Counted from the first letter of the stretch, positions 24,787 to 35,742 are shown. The stretch: 64,000 nucleotides of DNA from Kordia jejudonensis (GCF_001005315.1 NZ_LBMG01000012.1:1-64000); one strand, 5' to 3'. Numbers and translations: made by a program. Notes: generated from the sequence alone by a model not told the origin.

Positions 24787-26111
24787 TAGGCTTGTGCTAC
24801 TTTATACGCGTTAAACGCATCAACAACGGCGCTATGTGTTACCGTTTTATCTTTAAAAAAGGTAATAAAATGTTTCTTTTCGGCTTCTGTAGCTTCTAGT
24901 TGATTCAGAATATTTACCAAATGCATCTTCATATGTCCTTTTTGAATTCCTGTAGTAACCAACGATCTAACAGCGGCAAAATTTTGCGCCAATCCGGCAA
25001 CGGCAACAATTTTCATCAACTCTTTAGCCGTCGGTTTTCCTAACATTTCCAAAGCTAATTTTACCAACGGATGCAATGATGTCAATCCGCCAACAGTTCC
25101 TAATGATAGCGGAATTTCTATCCAAAAGGTAAAAATACCATCATTTACTTCGGCATGCGTCAGACTAGAATACTGTCCGTCTTTTGCGGCATACGCGTGA
25201 ATTCCAGCTTCTACAGCTCTAAAATCATTTCCTGTAGCCAGCACAACGGCGTCAATTCCGTTCATAATTCCTTTATTGTGCGTTACAGCGCGATACGGTT
25301 CTGTTTTTGCAATCTGAATGGCACGTACAAACTTGGCTGCAAACTCGTCAGCGTCCATGGTTTCGCCTTCTGTTAATGAAGCTACAGGACAACTCACTTC
25401 AGCTTTTACCAAACAATTTGGCACATAATTGGAAAGAATGCTCATCACAATTTGAATGTACTTCTCTTCAGAAGTAAAATCTTCAAAATTTTCTGCATTG
25501 TCTTTAAACGTTTTTGCAAATTCCTCCAAGCACGAATTGATAAAGTTTGCACCCATAGAATCAACCGTTTCAAACGTACAGTGCAACTGAAAATAGCCGT
25601 CGAGTTCTGCGGTTTTATCACGTAATTCAATATTGGTAATTCCACCGCCACGTTTTTCCATATTCTGAGTAATATGTTTCGTAGCCGTGTAAAATTCAGG
25701 TTTAATCGATTCAAAGTAGTTTTTCAATTTCTCGGTCGAGCCGAAATACATAAAGTGAACCTGACCCACTTTTTCTGTACTAACAACCGTAGCTTTAAAT
25801 CCGCCACGATCTAGCCAAAACTTGGCAGCTTTACTTGCTGCGGCAACTACTGAACTTTCTTCAATTGCCATGGGAATTACAAATAATTGATTGTTAATCA
25901 GAAAATTAGGTGCAATTCCTAACGGAAGGTAAAAATTTGAAATCGTATTCTCAATAAATTCATCGTGTAACTTTTGAAGTATTTCATCAGTATTCCAGTA
26001 TTTCTTTAACGTATTAACAACAGTTTCGTTGTTTTGAAAATACGTATTCGCAAGCCATTCAATTTTTTCGTCTTTTGAAAGTTTTGAAAATCCAGCAATA
26101 GGAGCAATCAT
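24786..26111 (-). CDS. Hydroxymethylglutaryl-CoA reductase (class II type)
   Basis: Reduces HMG-CoA to mevalonate (or runs in reverse in degradative enzymes). From the ATG at 26111, a better N terminus than the upstream in-frame ATG at 26153, the protein has 441 residues: start MIAPIAGFSKLSKDEKIEWL typical of class II, ENTISNFYLPLGIAPNFLIN with the catalytic Glu (about 51-70), VASLTEGETMDADEFAAKFVRAIQIA, NKGIMNGIDAVVLATGNDFRA with the catalytic Lys/Asp region, and the later SLTHAEV. Class II reductases in flavobacteria serve biosynthesis with the GHMP kinase downstream. The 313-nt upstream stretch to 26424 is a divergent promoter region with no gene. Confidence 0.93.
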   Translation of the reverse strand: MIAPIAGFSKLSKDEKIEWLANTYFQNNETVVNTLKKYWNTDEILQKLHDEFIENTISNFYLPLGIAPNFLINNQLFVIPMAIEESSVVAAASKAAKFWLDRGGFKATVVSTEKVGQVHFMYFGSTEKLKNYFESIKPEFYTATKHITQNMEKRGGGITNIELRDKTAELDGYFQLHCTFETVDSMGANFINSCLEEFAKTFKDNAENFEDFTSEEKYIQIVMSILSNYVPNCLVKAEVSCPVASLTEGETMDADEFAAKFVRAIQIAKTEPYRAVTHNKGIMNGIDAVVLATGNDFRAVEAGIHAYAAKDGQYSSLTHAEVNDGIFTFWIEIPLSLGTVGGLTSLHPLVKLALEMLGKPTAKELMKIVAVAGLAQNFAAVRSLVTTGIQKGHMKMHLVNILNQLEATEAEKKHFITFFKDKTVTHSAVVDAFNAYKVAQA

Positions 26112-26424
26112 AAAATAGGGTTTAATATCCGTTAGAAGTGCAAAGATACACAATGAAAAAGTACCATTTTAACTGAAAAGCACTAAAATACAGATAGAAA
26201 ACAACCGTTTTAGCAGCTAAAAAGGACGAAAGTGTATATTTTGCTACATATTCAATACTATAATAGCACAAATATGGTGTGAAAAGAATCTAATTTTCGC
26301 GACTATAATTTAAGGTTCGATTTTTGTTGTAATTGCTTGATATTTGTATATTGTCAGCCTTAGAATTGAAAATTATTCAAAATAACAACCTTTTAACAAG
26401 GATATTTCTAAAAACGCAACACAC

Positions 26425-28596
26425 ATGAGATTAAAATATGTTTTCCTTTTTGTTTTTCTAGCTGCAGCCAATAGTATAACAGCACAACAAAAAGAAATTA
26501 CCCTTAAAGAAATATGGGGTGGTACTTTCAGAACACAAGGAATGGATGTGCTTCGCTCATTGAACAATGGAAAACAATATACGGTACTCAACAGAAGTGC
26601 TGGAAGTGTTGATAAATACGATTACGAAACCCTTGAAAAAGTTGAGACTATTGTAAAAGCGAGTGACCTTTCGGAAATTTCATCATTTTCATCGTACAGT
26701 TTTAGTGATGACGAAAGTAAGTTAATCTTAGCAACAAAAGTAGAACCAGTTTTTAGAAGATCTAGACTGGGAATCTACTATGTGTATGACATCGCTTCAA
26801 AAAAAGCAATAAAAATTTCAAACAATAAAATACAAGAACCAACCTTTTCTCCTGATGGAAAAAAGGTTGCTTACGTTTATGAAAATAATATTTATGTAAA
26901 AAAATTATCATCAGGTACAACAACTAAAATTACAAATGATGGTGTGAAAAATAAAATCATCAATGGTGTAACGGATTGGGTGTACGAAGAAGAATTTGGA
27001 TTTGTACGCGCTTTTCAGTGGAATGCTGCAAGTGATCATATTGCCTTTATTCGATTTGATGAAACAGAAGTGCCAGAATTTTCAATGGACGTTTATGGAA
27101 GTGAATTATATCCACAACAACACGTATTTAAATATCCTAAAGCTGGCGAAAAAAACGCAGAAGTTTCGTTGCACTTACACAATTTAAATGCTGGAAAAAC
27201 ATCTGAAATCAATTTAGGAAACTATACTGATTTCTACATTCCAAGAATCAAATGGACAAATAATCCTGTAGTATTGAGTGTGCAAGTCATCAATAGACAT
27301 CAAAACGAATTAGATTTGATACTGTACAACGCGGCTACAAATCAAGCAAACGTAGTTTTAAAAGAAACAGACAAAGCATACGTTGATATCACGGATAACT
27401 TAACGTTTTTAGCGGATAATAGTTTCATTTGGACAAGTGAAAAAGATGGTTTCAATCATATATATCATTACAAAAAAGATGGAACGCTCATCAATCAAGT
27501 AACCAAAGGTCCTTGGGAAGTCACTGCGTATTACGGTTACAACGAAAAAGATGATATTATTTACTATCAATCTGTTGAAAATGGTTCTATCAACAGAGAT
27601 GTATATGCTATCAAAATAAATGGAAAGAAAAAGAAAAGACTTTCTACCAAAGAAGGAACAAATGGAGCTAACTTTAGTTCCAACTTCACATACTACATAA
27701 GTTCATTTTCTAGTGCAACTACACCAAACGAATATGCATTGCACTTAGCCAAAAATGGCAAATTGGTCAAAGAAATCAAAAACAATGCTGATGTAAAAGA
27801 AAAATTAGGCAACTATACAATGTCTACAAAAGAATTCTTCACACTCACAACAGCTAAAGGAAACGAATTAAATGCATGGATGCTTAAACCAGCAAATTTT
27901 GATGCTTCTAAAAAATATCCAGTATTTATGTATCAGTATTCTGGTCCAGGTTCTCAACAAGTTGCCAATAGATGGAACAGTAGTAATGATTATTGGTTTC
28001 AAATGTTGGCACAAAAAGGAATCATTATCGTTTGTGTTGATGGACGTGGAACTGGTTTCAAAGGTGCTGATTTCAAAAAAGTAACCTACAAAGAATTAGG
28101 AAAATACGAAGTAGAAGATCAAATAGATGCGGCAATTGAACTTGGAAAACGTTCCTATGTTGACAAAGATCGTATCGGAATTTGGGGATGGAGTTACGGA
28201 GGATTCATGTCGAGCAATTGTATCTTAAAAGGAAACGATGTATTTAGCATGGCAATTGCGGTGGCTCCGGTAACGAGCTGGCGTTATTACGACACCATTT
28301 ACACAGAACGTTACATGCAAACGCCGCAAGAAAATGCAAGTGGTTATGATGACAATTCGCCGATAAATCATGTAGAAAAACTCAAAGGAGATTATTTGCT
28401 AGTTCACGGATCAGCGGATGATAACGTACATGTACAAAATACCATGCGTATGATTGATGCGTTAATCAAAGCTAACAAACAATTTGATTGGTTAATCTAT
28501 CCAGATAAAAATCATGGAATATATGGTGGATACACACGTTTGCATTTGTACACTAAAATGACAAATTTTATCGACAATACATTACTAAAAAAATAA
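26425..28596 (+). CDS. Dipeptidyl-peptidase IV-family serine peptidase (S9)
   Basis: 723 residues. The signal peptide (VFLFVFLAAANSITAQ) sends it to the periplasm. An eight-bladed propeller (about 40-470) includes VTDWVYEEEFGFVRAF, the Glu pair that grips the substrate N terminus. The C-terminal alpha/beta-hydrolase has WGWSYGGF (Ser nucleophile, about 591-598), GSADDNVH (Asp, about 667-674) and KNHGIYGG (His, about 698-705). It cuts dipeptides with Pro or Ala second from N termini, feeding the two peptide transporters that follow after 36 nt. Confidence 0.95.
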   Translation: MRLKYVFLFVFLAAANSITAQQKEITLKEIWGGTFRTQGMDVLRSLNNGKQYTVLNRSAGSVDKYDYETLEKVETIVKASDLSEISSFSSYSFSDDESKLILATKVEPVFRRSRLGIYYVYDIASKKAIKISNNKIQEPTFSPDGKKVAYVYENNIYVKKLSSGTTTKITNDGVKNKIINGVTDWVYEEEFGFVRAFQWNAASDHIAFIRFDETEVPEFSMDVYGSELYPQQHVFKYPKAGEKNAEVSLHLHNLNAGKTSEINLGNYTDFYIPRIKWTNNPVVLSVQVINRHQNELDLILYNAATNQANVVLKETDKAYVDITDNLTFLADNSFIWTSEKDGFNHIYHYKKDGTLINQVTKGPWEVTAYYGYNEKDDIIYYQSVENGSINRDVYAIKINGKKKKRLSTKEGTNGANFSSNFTYYISSFSSATTPNEYALHLAKNGKLVKEIKNNADVKEKLGNYTMSTKEFFTLTTAKGNELNAWMLKPANFDASKKYPVFMYQYSGPGSQQVANRWNSSNDYWFQMLAQKGIIIVCVDGRGTGFKGADFKKVTYKELGKYEVEDQIDAAIELGKRSYVDKDRIGIWGWSYGGFMSSNCILKGNDVFSMAIAVAPVTSWRYYDTIYTERYMQTPQENASGYDDNSPINHVEKLKGDYLLVHGSADDNVHVQNTMRMIDALIKANKQFDWLIYPDKNHGIYGGYTRLHLYTKMTNFIDNTLLKK

Positions 28597-28632
28597 TTTC
28601 AAAAACGAAACTAACCCAAACTATTTAAAATA

Positions 28633-30519
28633 ATGACAAACTCAGTAAAACAAGCTCATCAAAAAGAGCTATTTGGACATCCAGTAGGATTATACGTGTT
28701 GTTCTTCACAGAACTATGGGAACGTTTTTCATACTATGGAATGAGAGCTTTATTAGTATTATATGTAGCTACGTCTGCTACAGCTGTAGATCCTGGATTG
28801 GGTTGGAGTAATGGAGATGCAATTTGGCTCTATGGTTGGTATACGATGTTGGTATATGTGGCATCAATTCCTGGTGGATGGATAGCGGATAAATTTTTAG
28901 GACAAAAAAGAACAGTTATGCTCGGAGGATTTTTACTCTGTGCGGGACATTTAGTTTTGGCGATTCCAGCTGAATGGGCATTTTTTACAGGTTTGTTTCT
29001 TATAATTCTTGGTGTTGGAGGACTAAAACCTAACATTTCAACTATGGTAGGTGGTTTATATAAAGAAGGCGATATCAGACGAGATAGCGGATTTACAATC
29101 TTTTACATAGGAATTAATATTGGAGCATTCTTATCAAGTATTATTGTTGGTTTGGTGGCTTATCAATATGGTTGGCATTACGGATTTGGTTTGGCTGGAA
29201 TTGGAATGCTTATAGGACAAGCAGTTTTCATCTATGGTCAAAAATACCTAAAACACGTTGGAAACTTTATCGGGACAGCCGCTTCTGGAATAGATACAGA
29301 AGTAATGAAAAAACCATTAACTAAAATTGAAAAAGATCGAGTAATTGTATTATTGATTTCGTTCTTAATTGTAGTTGTTTTCTGGGGTGCATTTGAGCAA
29401 GCAGGTGGATTAATGAATTTATACACTGACGCTAAAGTTGATAGATCTATTTCTTTAGGTTCTTTAACAGAAATTCCAGCAGCAGTATTTCAGTCACTAA
29501 ATGCGGGATATATTATAATTTTCGGAACTGTTATTGGAGGTTTTTGGATTTGGTGGAAAAAACAAGGAAAAGAATCATCTTCTTTATTCAAAATGGCTAT
29601 AGGTACCATTATTATGGGATTAGGATATGTATTTATGATGTTTGCATCAAAAGAGGCAAGTGCAGAAACATTTGGAAAGGCAGCTATGTATTGGATATTT
29701 TTAGCATATTTATTTCATACAATTGGAGAATTGTGTACTTCGCCAGTTTCACTTTCATTTATCACAAAATTAGCACCAGTAAAATATGCATCAATCATGA
29801 TGGGAATTTACTTTGCGGCAACTGGTTTTGGGAACAAACTAGCGGGAAGTATTGGAGAAGCAGCTCAGTTAGAATCTTACAATGGAAAAATGATTGCCAA
29901 CAAAGAGCAAGTGTACAACTTTACGGAAAAAGATAGTATTGAAGTTAAGAAACTAGTAGACGGAGAAAAGGTAATTACCAATGTTTATGATTATCCGATC
30001 AATGAAGATAAAAATTTCACAGTTAAAGCAAAAGTATTCTTAGAAGGAGATAGAATTGTTTTCAATGAATACGACAAAGGGACAAATGTTAACAATCTAT
30101 TTGATCTCACTAAAGTTGATACAGAAGGTAAAAAACCAGAAGAGGTCACAAAAGCACAAGAAAAGAAAAAAGAAGAACTCGAAAGTTTAAAAACATACTT
30201 AAAAGACAATAATGTAACAAAAGATGCTCCGCACCATGTGAAGTTAACGTTTGAAAAAGACGCAGACAAAGCACAAATGATAGAAAACAAAGGAGACGGA
30301 AAAGATTACGGAGTTTCTTTCGTAATTGAAGAAGCGCAAAGCGAACAAGAATATAAAATATTTACGTTCTTAGTGATCTTTACTGTAGCTTTTGGATTGT
30401 TATTAATCTTATTCTTGAAAAAATTAAAAAAACTTACGCACGGTGCTGAAGACAACGAAGGTGTTGATTTCGGTGAAAATGCAGGGTACGAATTAGCAGA
30501 TCCAGAAATTAATGAATAA
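28633..30519 (+). CDS. POT-family proton-coupled peptide transporter
   Basis: 628 residues. The N terminus has the PTR2 hallmark HPVGLYVLFFTELWERFSYYGMRALLVLY (helix 1, ExxER-like) and FYIGINIGAFLSSIIVG. About twelve helices are visible, but a hydrophilic stretch of about 160 residues (about 415-575, rich in Lys, Asp and Glu) is inserted before the last helix. Standard POT proteins lack it. It imports di- and tripeptides released by the upstream peptidase. It is followed after 18 nt by a paralogue. Confidence 0.92.
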   Translation: MTNSVKQAHQKELFGHPVGLYVLFFTELWERFSYYGMRALLVLYVATSATAVDPGLGWSNGDAIWLYGWYTMLVYVASIPGGWIADKFLGQKRTVMLGGFLLCAGHLVLAIPAEWAFFTGLFLIILGVGGLKPNISTMVGGLYKEGDIRRDSGFTIFYIGINIGAFLSSIIVGLVAYQYGWHYGFGLAGIGMLIGQAVFIYGQKYLKHVGNFIGTAASGIDTEVMKKPLTKIEKDRVIVLLISFLIVVVFWGAFEQAGGLMNLYTDAKVDRSISLGSLTEIPAAVFQSLNAGYIIIFGTVIGGFWIWWKKQGKESSSLFKMAIGTIIMGLGYVFMMFASKEASAETFGKAAMYWIFLAYLFHTIGELCTSPVSLSFITKLAPVKYASIMMGIYFAATGFGNKLAGSIGEAAQLESYNGKMIANKEQVYNFTEKDSIEVKKLVDGEKVITNVYDYPINEDKNFTVKAKVFLEGDRIVFNEYDKGTNVNNLFDLTKVDTEGKKPEEVTKAQEKKKEELESLKTYLKDNNVTKDAPHHVKLTFEKDADKAQMIENKGDGKDYGVSFVIEEAQSEQEYKIFTFLVIFTVAFGLLLILFLKKLKKLTHGAEDNEGVDFGENAGYELADPEINE

Positions 30520-30537
30520 TCTTTAAACGATAGTTGT

Positions 30538-32742
30538 ATGAGTCAAAATTCAACAGATCAATATTTTAAAAGTACAGTCTTAGGACATCCTTCAGGATTG
30601 TTTGTACTATTTTTTACAGAAATGTGGGAGCGCTTTTCTTTCTACGGAATGCGCGCACTGCTTATTTTATTTTTTACCGCGTCACTATTTGATGAAGGTT
30701 GGGGCTGGCCAAGAGAACATGCATCTGCTCTGTTCGGATCGTATGTAGGTTTGGTATACCTTTCTACAATGTTAGGTGGTTATTTTGCAGATAAAGTCAT
30801 AGGATTTCGTTGGGCAGTTGTACTAGGAGCATTGCTTATGACTCTTGGACATGGAGCCATGGCAATAGAAACACCAGTATCAATATACATAGGTTTAACC
30901 CTGTTAGTGTTTGGTAACGGATTTTTTAAGCCAAATATGACGTCGATTATCTCAGAAATGTATAAAGACAGGTCGGAGAAAAAAGATGGAGCATATACCA
31001 TATTTTATATGGGTGTAAATGCAGGTGCATTTTTAGGAATTTTACTTTGTGGGTACTTAGGCGAAATGGTAGGATGGAGTTATGGATTTGGGTTAGCAGG
31101 TATTTTTATGCTATTCGGATTAATTCAATTTTGGCTGGCGCAAAACATCTTTGGAGACATTGGTTTAAAGCCTAAAAAAGAAGATGAAGCAAGACGCTTA
31201 GCAGAAGATACAGACAAACGTGTCCCTTTTGCGTCATGGCAATTGGTTATTGTGGCTATTTGTAGTATCATGGGGATTTTATGGATTTTAAATGATCCTG
31301 CTGCGATAATTACTGAAGGAAACTTCAATATATTCGATTTCAAATTATTTGGTTGGGAAGGAAACAACGTTATCATTATATCAGCTTTATTATTATTTGT
31401 AGTATTGCTTGTATATCGATTAACACAATACTCAAAAACAACAAGGGAAAAATTAATTGCAGTGACGTTCTTTGCGTTTCTAACGGCTTTCTTCTGGGCA
31501 ATTTTTGAGCAATCGCCAAATAGTTTAACCATTTTTGCAGGCGATTATACTGACCGAGTTTTAGAAGGAACATCTGCCAATATATTTAGAATTGTAAATG
31601 TTTTAATTACGGTAATTCCATTAGGAATCATTACATGGGTTTTATGGATGCTATTCAAGCAAACATTTGCCAAATATAAATGGTCAAATATTATTCTTGG
31701 ATTTAGTTTTGTTATTGTTTGGGCAATTGCAATTTGGATGCTAAATCACACGTTTCAATCTTCTTCATATAACATTAATTATGTAGATGTGAATGGTGTG
31801 CAACAACAAACAAAAATCCTTTCTTCAGATGCTTTAGCTGTAAATGATCAAATCAAAATTAGAGACAATCAAAACATCTCTATATACGACGCTAAAGCAG
31901 AAGCAAACAAAGAAAATAAAATTGTAGCTTCCTATTTAATAGATAAAAAAGGAGATCGTGGTGGCGAAATTTTAGATGCAAAAATCACAGGATTCTCAGA
32001 AGTTGAAAAACCAGGAGCGTTTGGCGCAAAATTAAGCATTGCCGAAATTGCCATAACAAACAGTACTGGTGCGACAGTAAATAAAAGCTTTAAAATATCA
32101 AATAAGGAAAAAGAAAAATTAAATATTAATGACTTGATTACGGTTCAATTGACGCATGATATCAAATATGATATTAAACAAGCATCAACTACAACAGCAA
32201 CTATTTCTGCAGCAAACAATGCACTTGAAATTCCTGCAAGTTGGTTTGGGATCTTAAACTCGTTATTTATCATTGCCATGGCTCCATTATTCTCAAAATG
32301 GTGGGAAAGCAAGTATAATCCAAGCGCCAACATGAAATATGGTATCGGAATGTTTTTACTAGGTTTAGGAATGGCATGTGTTGCTTTTGGAGCTGACGGA
32401 ATTGAGCCAGGTGCAAAAACAGCAGCCGTAAGTATCATATGGTTGATATTAGTGTACTTTTTCCATACAATGGGTGAATTGTGTATTTCACCAGTTGGAC
32501 TCTCTTACGTGTCAAAACTTGTTCCTGCACGAATGATTGCATTTATGTTCGGAGTATGGTACTTAGCAGTAGCTATTGGAATGAAAGGAGCAGGAAAATT
32601 TGGAGAAAATATTGATAAAATTGCCAATGTAGAGGGAATTAGTTACTTCTTTTGGATGTTAACAATTGTTTCTGTAGTTGTCGGTGTTATTTCCATAGTA
32701 TTCCAACCGATCATTAAAAAATTAATGCATGGTGTACGATAA
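30538..32742 (+). CDS. POT-family peptide transporter, paralogue with large insertion
   Basis: 734 residues; again HPSGLFVLFFTEMWERFSFYGMRALLILF at the start and FYMGVNAGAFLGILLCG. A hydrophilic domain of about 130 residues (about 410-555) sits between two late helices, with a beta-rich, Ile/Thr/Lys composition unlike the Lys/Glu-rich insert of its neighbour. The two inserts are at different places, so the paralogues may have different partners or substrates. The insert likely faces the periplasm. A terminator lies directly downstream. Confidence 0.92.
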   Translation: MSQNSTDQYFKSTVLGHPSGLFVLFFTEMWERFSFYGMRALLILFFTASLFDEGWGWPREHASALFGSYVGLVYLSTMLGGYFADKVIGFRWAVVLGALLMTLGHGAMAIETPVSIYIGLTLLVFGNGFFKPNMTSIISEMYKDRSEKKDGAYTIFYMGVNAGAFLGILLCGYLGEMVGWSYGFGLAGIFMLFGLIQFWLAQNIFGDIGLKPKKEDEARRLAEDTDKRVPFASWQLVIVAICSIMGILWILNDPAAIITEGNFNIFDFKLFGWEGNNVIIISALLLFVVLLVYRLTQYSKTTREKLIAVTFFAFLTAFFWAIFEQSPNSLTIFAGDYTDRVLEGTSANIFRIVNVLITVIPLGIITWVLWMLFKQTFAKYKWSNIILGFSFVIVWAIAIWMLNHTFQSSSYNINYVDVNGVQQQTKILSSDALAVNDQIKIRDNQNISIYDAKAEANKENKIVASYLIDKKGDRGGEILDAKITGFSEVEKPGAFGAKLSIAEIAITNSTGATVNKSFKISNKEKEKLNINDLITVQLTHDIKYDIKQASTTTATISAANNALEIPASWFGILNSLFIIAMAPLFSKWWESKYNPSANMKYGIGMFLLGLGMACVAFGADGIEPGAKTAAVSIIWLILVYFFHTMGELCISPVGLSYVSKLVPARMIAFMFGVWYLAVAIGMKGAGKFGENIDKIANVEGISYFFWMLTIVSVVVGVISIVFQPIIKKLMHGVR

Positions 32743-32763
32743 ATAAAAAAAACATACATACTA

Positions 32764-32797
32764 AAAAAAGCGTTTTTCTCAAGAAAGACGCTTTTTT
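32764..32797 (+). terminator. Terminator after the second POT gene
   Basis: AAAAAAGCGT pairs with ACGCTTTTTT, with extra pairing in the loop region, followed by T on the plus strand. It closes the peptidase/transporter operon. Confidence 0.75.
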
Positions 32798-32880
32798 ACC
32801 TAAATTACGATTCGTAAATTAGTAGCAATTCGTAAAGTAGGCACAAACTTTGCGACAGATACCATATAAAGATTGAACAT

Positions 32881-33429
32881 ATGAAAAATATAATTGCACT
32901 CCTCAGTATACTTTTAGTCAGCATTACCACTGTAAATGCACAAAAAATCAATTGGGTTACCATGGAAGAAGCAACGGAGCTTATGAAAAAAGAGCCACGT
33001 AAAGTCATCATGGACGTTTATACAACTTGGTGTGGACCTTGCAAAATGTTAGACAAAAATACCTTTGGAAATCCAGATGTGGCAAAGTATATCAACGAGA
33101 ATTACTATGCTATAAAATTTAACGCAGAAGGCGATAAAAGTATAACCTATGAAGGAAATACATTTACAAATCCTAATTACGATCCTGCAAAGAAAAAAAG
33201 ACGCAATGCACAACATCAATTTGCACGTTATTTAAGTGTTCGTGCATATCCAACAATGGTATTTTTTGATGAGGATTTTAAACTCATTGCACCAATTTCA
33301 GGGTATTTGGTGCCAAAACAAATAGAAATTTATTTAAAACTTTTCAAAACGGACAAATACAAAGAAGTCGTCTCTAAAGAAGATTGGGACAAATATCAGA
33401 AAGAATTTGTAAATGAGTTTAAAAGCTAG
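32881..33429 (+). CDS. Exported thioredoxin-fold protein
   Basis: 182 residues with a signal peptide ending VNAQK. The thioredoxin motif WCGPCK (about 51-56) is in the context MDVYTTWCGPCKMLDKNTF, and the cis-Pro in RAYPTMVFF (about 121-129). An Asn/Lys-rich insert lies between them (about 75-110). It is probably a periplasmic disulfide reductase. It is a single gene, convergent with comEC. Confidence 0.87.
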   Translation: MKNIIALLSILLVSITTVNAQKINWVTMEEATELMKKEPRKVIMDVYTTWCGPCKMLDKNTFGNPDVAKYINENYYAIKFNAEGDKSITYEGNTFTNPNYDPAKKKRRNAQHQFARYLSVRAYPTMVFFDEDFKLIAPISGYLVPKQIEIYLKLFKTDKYKEVVSKEDWDKYQKEFVNEFKS

Positions 33430-33434
33430 ATTTT

Positions 33435-35480
33435 CTATTTCAAATCAATAGACAGAAATCCTTTTTCATATGTTGCATGAAAAGGGATTTTTTGTTTTCT
33501 AGCCACTTCTTTCCAGCGTTTTACATAACTCGTATAATTACTTCCATCTGCTATAATTAACTCTGGTTTTAAGGTTGCTATCATGCGTTCGAGGTTAATT
33601 CTTGGCGATTGTGTCAACAACACATATTTCGGTTCAAAATTTAGCGATTCATACACACCTAGACTGTCAATTCGTAATAAATAATCATCTTGCAAACGAT
33701 ACACATTTTGAAGTGAGTCATTTGTAAAAGATGTCAAAAAACGCTGTGAACGTTGTTGCTGTACGACATAATTCTTCGCGAAAGCGATACTATCCAAAGT
33801 ATGAAAAATATGTAAAGCTGCTCCATCTTGATACGCTACGACCGACGTTTTGTGTTGATGAAATACCGCAAAAGAACTATTTGTAGGAACATGTTGATAA
33901 CGATCAAAAAACCAAATTGCTTGACAAATGAGAATGCTTGCAAATGCAAGTTTTAAGTGTTTTCCTTTCGGGAGATGGAAATAGTTTGCAAACGCTATAA
34001 TGACCAAATAGCAACCGAGTATTTGAGGTAAACTGATGAAAATTTCAGCTAACAAAAACTGTTCGTGTGAAGCAATCCAAGCAATAAAATGATTCATTTG
34101 TTGAATGACGAAACTGTACAAAACACCTAAAAACTCAGGTAACACTTCAAAATAGGCTAGAATGATGACAGCAATTCCAAGAATCAAAATGATGCCAAGC
34201 ACAGGAATAATTGTCAAATTGGCAACAAAAAACAATCCAGGAAACTGATGAAAATAATACAAGCTCAACGGTAAAACGCCTAACTGTGCAGATAAACTTA
34301 CGGTTAATAAACTCCAAAATGATTTCAATATCCAACGTTTCGGATTCCAAAGCTTTTTCCACAATGGTTGCAACCAAACAATCGCAAAAACGGCTGCATA
34401 ACTTAGTTGAAAACCAACATCAAACAAAAAATGTGGTTTGCAGATCAATAAGAAAAACATGGAAATTATCAATACCTGAAACGTATTGGTTTGCCTTTTA
34501 AAATAAGTTGCAATCACAATTGCAGTAAACATGGTTACGGCTCTGACGACTGAAGCGGATAATCCAGAAATCACGGCAAAACTCCACAAAATACAAATCA
34601 TCAATATTAATTTTAGGAACTTTCCATGACGAAAATTAGTCATCGGTTTCAATAGAAAATTCAATAACAATACAATAATTCCGATATGTAATCCTGAAAT
34701 GGCTAAGATGTGAATAGCACCAGCATTTGCATATTGCGTCTGTAATTCCTTTGAAATTTGTTGTCGCTGTCCTAACAAAAGTGCTTCAATAACTGCCAAT
34801 TCATCATTTTTAAAATTACAGGCAACTAAACTTTTGTGAATCTGATTTCGAACGGAAGCTGCATATCCATAAATTGTTTTGGAAACGTTTTTAGTGCTAA
34901 TAAAATCATTTGTTTTTAAATACAATTGATGAAAAATATACCGATCATTCAAATAGGTTTTATAATCAAAATTAGTTGGATTTAAAGGCGAACGAACCGT
35001 TTTCAATGAAATGTTTGTATGCAAATAATCGTCCACATTGAGTATTTTGGGAACACTATCTTTTTGTACGTGCATTAACAATTTTCCTGAAACTTGTAGA
35101 CGATCTTTCCATAATACTTCTCCAATATATCGATCATAATATTTGGTAGATTTTAATACTTCGCGAATTTGAATTGTATAATTTGAAACTTCACTTTCGT
35201 CAGTTAAAAATTTTGTATAATGTGTAATATGATTTTTCTCTTGATGAAAATTCTCAATGACAATTCCTAAACTAATGGCTGTGAGAAAAACGATAATACC
35301 AAAGTAAATAGTTTGCAAAAATTGCCGTTGTGCTTTCCAAAAGAAGATGCATGACAAAAGAAATCCAATACAGAAACAGTAGTTGCTTATGGAGACTGAG
35401 ATGGAAAAATAGTAACCAATTAAGATACCGAACACCAAACAAAGCGTAAGTTTTGTAATGAGAAAATCAAACAATTTCAT
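33435..35480 (-). CDS. comEC: ComEC/Rec2-type DNA uptake channel protein
   Basis: 681 residues. N-terminal membrane helices, a DUF4131/OB-like soluble region (about 60-225), then the competence domain with about eight helices (about 225-500; GAIHILAISGLHIGIIVLLLNF is the conserved core HILAISGLH). The C-terminal beta-lactamase-like domain is short and lacks an obvious HxHxDH site, as in many Bacteroidota. It would move single-stranded DNA across the inner membrane during transformation. No other competence genes are adjacent. The 262-nt stretch upstream (35481-35742) shows no gene. Confidence 0.88.
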   Translation of the reverse strand: MKLFDFLITKLTLCLVFGILIGYYFSISVSISNYCFCIGFLLSCIFFWKAQRQFLQTIYFGIIVFLTAISLGIVIENFHQEKNHITHYTKFLTDESEVSNYTIQIREVLKSTKYYDRYIGEVLWKDRLQVSGKLLMHVQKDSVPKILNVDDYLHTNISLKTVRSPLNPTNFDYKTYLNDRYIFHQLYLKTNDFISTKNVSKTIYGYAASVRNQIHKSLVACNFKNDELAVIEALLLGQRQQISKELQTQYANAGAIHILAISGLHIGIIVLLLNFLLKPMTNFRHGKFLKLILMICILWSFAVISGLSASVVRAVTMFTAIVIATYFKRQTNTFQVLIISMFFLLICKPHFLFDVGFQLSYAAVFAIVWLQPLWKKLWNPKRWILKSFWSLLTVSLSAQLGVLPLSLYYFHQFPGLFFVANLTIIPVLGIILILGIAVIILAYFEVLPEFLGVLYSFVIQQMNHFIAWIASHEQFLLAEIFISLPQILGCYLVIIAFANYFHLPKGKHLKLAFASILICQAIWFFDRYQHVPTNSSFAVFHQHKTSVVAYQDGAALHIFHTLDSIAFAKNYVVQQQRSQRFLTSFTNDSLQNVYRLQDDYLLRIDSLGVYESLNFEPKYVLLTQSPRINLERMIATLKPELIIADGSNYTSYVKRWKEVARKQKIPFHATYEKGFLSIDLK

Positions 35481-35742
35481 AACCTATTTTATTTTTACTT
35501 GGATAAATTAGGCAATAAAAAGTGCATATAAACTATATTTTATACAAGCGTAGCATAAAGTTTATAAACGTTGGAAAATTAGTAATGAGATACTGAAACT
35601 ATATATTGTAAATGTTGAATTTTAAGTTGAACTTTTTGTCAGATAGTCAACAAGAAACAAGAAACAAATTTACAGTTGTCACATCAAACATTATCGAGAT
35701 GCAATCATCTAATTTTAAATCATCTAATCTTTCAATTAAATA

